Shown one piece after another: positions 56,501-62,500 of a stretch of DNA of 64,000 bases; positions within the stretch are counted from its first letter, which is position 1, and the number at the start of each line of letters is the position of its first letter. The stretch comes from Bagarius yarrelli (lineage: Eukaryota > Chordata > Actinopteri > Siluriformes > Sisoridae), in assembly GCA_005784505.1 (NCBI GenBank), contig VCAZ01000122.1, positions 611,784 through 675,783 on the forward strand. Reading direction: 5' to 3'. The notes under the pieces are model-generated. The model saw only the letters and a program-made list of their open reading frames with translations, was not told where the DNA came from and searched no databases. The position numbers were made by a program, and so were the translations under genes.

Positions 56501-59500
56501 GATCAATATCCTGTATTTTCTTCATCATGAACTAATATCAAAAAGATCATTTCAACAACAACAACTTTAATTTAAAAAAATCACTAAAAGAATACGGTTA
56601 TAAAATTGCTGTATTTAATTAAAAAACATGAATTACCTGCAGTCTCTTCCTGAACGTTTGAAGCGATCCTGATAGCACATCCACAGGTTCTTTCAGTAGT
56701 TGCTTGGCTTCTCTAATCAAACCCTGGAGAGTCTGAGGTCTCGTTGTAGTTACACTTTGCTCCTCAACCAGTTCCTAGGACAGGGAGCAGGATGTTTAGC
56801 ATCACTCATGTTCATTAACATCTTTACCTTAAAAAGTTATGTGGAATTTTTAAAAAGTTTCTTACAAACTGGGTTCTTCTGACAAAGTCAGCCCACATCA
56901 AGTTTATCCTGCAGAGATCGTCAGAAATCAAGCGGCTTGTCTCTGGATCCGTGACGTCTATCAGGTAGTTTCCAACTTCATTCAAACGTTCTCTGTGGGA
57001 GCTCCACTCCGACATCAGCTCCATCGTCACCTTCAGTCACAGGTGAAAGATTCAGGTTGAAGATAATTAATTATCTGGAATTTGACACATTTTTGCATAT
57101 TATGTGTATACTCCGTACTTCAGACCGCTGTTCGTGTCTGTTTGTCTGAGTTCCCTGCTCCAACCAGGCATGTAATGAGGTGTAGGTGTCAGAGTAGGTA
57201 TCCCAAGCTGTTAGCGTTCGTGCTATAGTGGCTTTCACCATCTTTACCTCCTCGAGTGTCATTGAAGTCTTCGCCTCCAAATCCTTCATCTGATTACTTA
57301 CACGGTTTAAGTCTCCCGCTGTAACAGAGGAATAAGTCTCTTTATTCACATTTATATTCCAGGCATTTAGCAGGCAGCCTTATCCAGAGTGGCTTAAGTT
57401 TCTCTTATAATTTAATACAACTGAGCAGTTGAGGGTTAAGCAACTTGTTCAGGATCCCAGCTGCTCAGTTTTAATTTTTCTCGGGAAAAGAAAGTGACTT
57501 AACTGCAGGTAAACAACAAAAATCAACATTGTCTTACTAATTAAACAAAAGATTTTAACAAAAATGTGTATTCTAACTGAGGAAAAATTTAGGACATCCT
57601 ACCCCTTAATAGCTAGTGTTACCCCCTTTGGCTGAAATAACTTCAATGATAGCAACTTCCAGCCATCTACCAGTCTCTGACATCGGTCTGATAAAGGGTC
57701 CCCACTCCTCAATGCAGAATTCTTCCAACTTGAAGATGTTTGAGGGGTTTCTTGCATGTACAGCCTGTTTCAAGTTGCCCCACAGCATCTCAATAGGATT
57801 CAGATCTGGGCTTTGACTCGACTATTCCAGCACTCTCCATTTCTTAGATTTCAGCCAGTCCTCGGTGGATTTAATGGTTTAGGTTGTCATGTTGCAGGGT
57901 CCAATTCCACGGCAGCTTTAACTTTTTTACAGATAGTCTCAAATGTTCCTCAAGCACTCTCTGGTACACAGTAGAATTTATGGCCAGGTCCTGCTGCAGC
58001 AAAGCATTCCTAAAACCAGGACACTTCCACCTCTATGTTTCACAGTTTGTATGAGGTTCTTTTTCTGGAATACTGCATTTGATTTACACCAAACATGTCC
58101 TCTGTTGCAGTGTACAAATAATTACATTTTTGACTCATCTGTCCAAAGAATATCATTCCAGAAGTCCTGGTCTTTGTCTACGTGCTCTTTGGCAAATTTC
58201 AGTCTGGCCTTCGTGTTTCCAAAGGAAAAGGTTTTTTCCTTGCACACCTCCCATGAAGTTAAACTTGTGTAGTCGCTTTCTGATTGTAGAGTCATGCACT
58301 TTCACATCAACAGTAGCAAGAGCCTGCTGTAGGTCCCGTAATGACACTTTAGGGTTTTTGGTGACTTTTTTTAGCATCTTGCGGTCTGCTCTCAGGGTGA
58401 ACTTGCTTGGACGGCTGGTCAACTGACCTGGGCATGTTGTCAGTTGTTTTGAATGTCCTCCACTTGTAGACTATTTTGCGAACAGTGGAATGACAAAAAT
58501 GTTTTGTTTTTTTTTTAAGATCTTTTCAAGTCTCTTTCCAGACACATCCAGACACACAGCTCTTTCGATCTCACCATGGTGTTCACTATCACTTCAACAG
58601 CACACCAAACTAAATGTCTGAGGTTTAAATAGTAACAATGTTCTAATCATGTGTACCTGATGTTATACACCGGTGTGTGATTTCAGCCATTTTGAATGGA
58701 AATAAATGTTGGATGTCCTAATTAATTCCTCAGCAGAATTTTTTAAGTAGATTTTACAGAAAGTTTTTAAACGTCTTTCCTTCAGTTTAATTGTTTGGTT
58801 ATATTACTTCTTAGTATCTCAGTATTAATTTTAATTGACATTAAATATACATATGCCCAAAAATGTTAAAAACACAGGCTTTCATAGGATGTCCTAATTT
58901 TTTCACATGATTGTATGTCATTTCCATTTGAACCCATGCCTGGCTAGAAAGCACTCACTCACCCAGGGCAGACTTGCTGGTATATTTGTTAGCATTGTGT
59001 CTGAGCTTGCTTAGAGTCCCTTCCAGCATTGATGGTAGTCCCAGCTTGTTGACAGTTTCCTACAACACCAAGCACACCCTTTCATTGTCATTACATCTTA
59101 CAAACATTAAAATGCCTTTGTAAATTTAAAACTCAGTGACATTTCTTAAGCTTATATTCTTTTACATTTCAACTTACATTCCAGTCCTTCAGCAGGACTC
59201 GAACAGCCTCTGGAGATATGTAACCTCTTTTCCAGCTGTGCAGTTTGGAGGTAAGTTGAGTCAGCAAATCTAACACTGTGTGTCTGTGCTCCTGGTACTC
59301 CAGTCTAATGCCATGGTACTTAGCACTAACACGCACACTTGTGAACCTAATAAACATGCATAAACACACACAGATAAGGTTAGATATAAAAATATTATTT
59401 CTAATAAAACCTAAGAATTATTTTCATGTGAAGAATGACAATGATCAGCCAAACTAACACATTTTTGGCATATTAGACCACTTTGGATCACCAAAATAGG

Positions 59501-62500
59501 TCTGCCAACAGCTACAATTTAAAAAAAATCATAAAAAGTCCCTAGTGTTAGTTCCCTAACCCTAACCCTTAACCATAATCCTAACCCTAACCCTGTTTAG
59601 TTATGTCATAAATAATGCATAAAAAAGCCCCACAGTTTTCCTATGTTACCATGTTAAAGTATTTCATTGTATATATTTTGCCAGAAACTTTAAGTTATAA
59701 TCATAACCTTATTATTGAACCTTAAACATTTGAGTGATAGTGAATCTAATGCTGGAAAAAGTTGAATAGCCATTTGCTTAGTTAGTGTTTAGATTTTGAT
59801 TTACCTTCTCTTTATCTCTTCTATTTTGTCAGAAGGAACCACCATTTCCCCATATTCATCCATATTCTGGAAACCCTGGAACGTCTTCATATGATGAGGC
59901 ATCTCTTCGAGACATGACTAGATACAAAATCAAACATTTTTTAAAAATTATGGAAATACACATTCATACACTATGTATATAACACAAATATTAAGTTATC
60001 CAAATAAATCAAACAATTACTTTTTTATTTTAATAACGATGGAATTATATAACCACCTGTAAAAAAGTATCACCTCAGTAATTACAGACCAACCTCATCA
60101 AAATAAAATGAATAGTTGGTGATTATTTTCCTTCTTTACTTCAGAGTTATAAGATGCACCTTAAACAATTCCTGTTTCTCACGGGCCTCCTGAGCAGCTG
60201 TTGCATGGTCTTGACGATTATCATCACCATCTGCCAAAGCCTTCTCAGCCCTCAGTAACCAGCGGCCAACTGTGTCCAAAGGACAGGGGAGACTCAGGTC
60301 TAGCTCTGTCTTGTACTCACGTAGCTGAAACCAACAAATTAAGCATTATAAAATCAACTCGTTAGAGTTCTACAGCGGCACACAGAGTTGCTGTGACCTC
60401 TGACCTTTTCAGCGAGCGAGTCCCAGGCATGGCGGAGATCTCGCTGCTCCTCGCTCAGTTTTACCGTCCTCTTCATTGCAGTCAGCAACGGCATCACGGG
60501 CCTCCGCTGCTCGTTAAAGGACACCACGAAAGTCTGAAACACCTAAAAACAAGGTGTGTTAGACTTTTTTTTATTTGCAAAATACAATAAATATATATCA
60601 TAAATAATACATATAAATAATAATGTTTAATAAAATGCATTACTGGTGTCAATTGTTTGTGATCAGTTCTTACATGGTATCTCTCTGCATAGCTCTCACC
60701 CTCGGTGGACTCCCATCCCTCCAGCAGCTCCTGATAAGCCTGCTCCAGCCAACATGTCACCTCCTGGGCTTTTTGAGTAGCCGAGGTCTAAAGACAATTT
60801 TAGTAACGTCAAAATCAGTCTCTGAAGCTAGAAAAATCTACCTATAAAACACTTTACAAGTGTAGCTGCTAGATGGAATGTGCTAGATGGAATAATTTTA
60901 AGCAAATGATTTGAAGAGGAGCTCTAATTGGGCTTGTTTTAAATTGTCCTTGGCTGGCACAGCACTCTGTATCTTGAATTACAAGTTTTGGTAGGCCCCG
61001 GTTAGATTCCCAGGCAGAGGTCTTTCTGTGTAGAGTTTGCATGTTCTCCCCTTGCTTGCGTGGGTTTACTCCAGGTACTCTGGTTTCCTTCCACAGGCCA
61101 AAAACATGTATGTTAGGTTAATTGGTAATTCTAAATTGCCCATAGGAGTGAGTGTGAGTGTGTGTGTGGCCCTGTAATAGACTGACAACCTGTCCAGGGT
61201 GTACCTCTCCTGCCTTTAGCCTTTTCAGATATAAATGGAATAGGCTCTAGCAGATCCCTGTGTCCCAAATTAGGGATTAAGCGGGTATAAAAGATGAATA
61301 AATGAATGACTGAATTTTTGGTTTCATGTGATTGGACTGTTGTAATGCAAGTCATGCCTTTTGTTGTTTTTCCCTTTGTTAAGTGGAAAACATTAGTATT
61401 CTGGCCTTTATCTTTGAAACCAATTGATATAAATGACTAAATCATCTAAATAATTATAATGATGATTATAATAATTACTGATAATAAACTCACATTAACC
61501 TCAAAATCACCAATTACCAAGGTCACAGTTTAATATTTTAGCTATCATACATCACCAGTTTTGAGCGTCCCCTAAACTACAAACTGAAAATGTTCTTGTA
61601 TACTGTTTGTGCTGTTATTGCGGTGCTGTTTTAAGATTGCTGGCACTCGTTCATTTGGTCCTGGAAGGAATTAATGGCACGGTTACAGAGGTCACCTCTT
61701 TTTAACAAGCTCTATATCTCAACACATTTAAAAAGCAAAACCAAAATAGACAGCTGCAGCTGTGACCTAGAATCATGACACAGAGAGCCCATTAAGCCAG
61801 CTACAACCGTGAGAAGCTAAAGATGATGTAATCTTATATAATAACAAACCAACTAAAACCAAGTATTAGTCAGGATGTCGATTAGGTTTCTGTAAGCTAG
61901 ACATGCTCTCCTCCTTTATCTCTTTAATGAGCATAAATAATAATAAAAAAAAAAAACCCAGATGTGTGTAGACAGACCGACAGTGAAATAAAGATGTGGA
62001 CGTACTTGTCGGAAAGGGGAGGCTGCGACAGCTGGAGTGAAGTTACAGGGCAGATTTACAGAAGAGACGGATGAAGGAGGAGTCAGATACTCAACCTGTG
62101 ATACAAAGGAAGCTTCGTATTAAACCTAAAAGCAACATTTTGGACAAAAAGTTACTGCAAATGTAGACTCGATTTATGACTATTTTTTCAACCTGCCTCA
62201 AATGTAAAACACATATATAACATAAATTTAAATTTATGAAAAAAATATGGTCTATATTATTTATCCAAATCACTTTCTCTGCAGAGCCAGGTCTGAAACT
62301 TTAGCAAACTTTAAATCTGGAGATTAGACGGTTTAACAGGGACCCCCAAACTACTTACTGCAGGTCTGCTGCCAAATTCAATTAAATTTTTTGGTAAAAT
62401 ACATTGTTGTTGAGTGACAAAAAGTATCGTTAAATTAAGTCCAGGAAGCTTAAGAATTGTACCTGAATGTCCTCACCAGAAGAAGGTGTGTCTTTGGTGT

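Noticed and set aside
1528..61310. tRNA genes at the tRNA-like heads of SINE copies
   Set aside because: Heads are degenerate, fused to SINE bodies and tails, and no cloverleaf with paired arms is evident.
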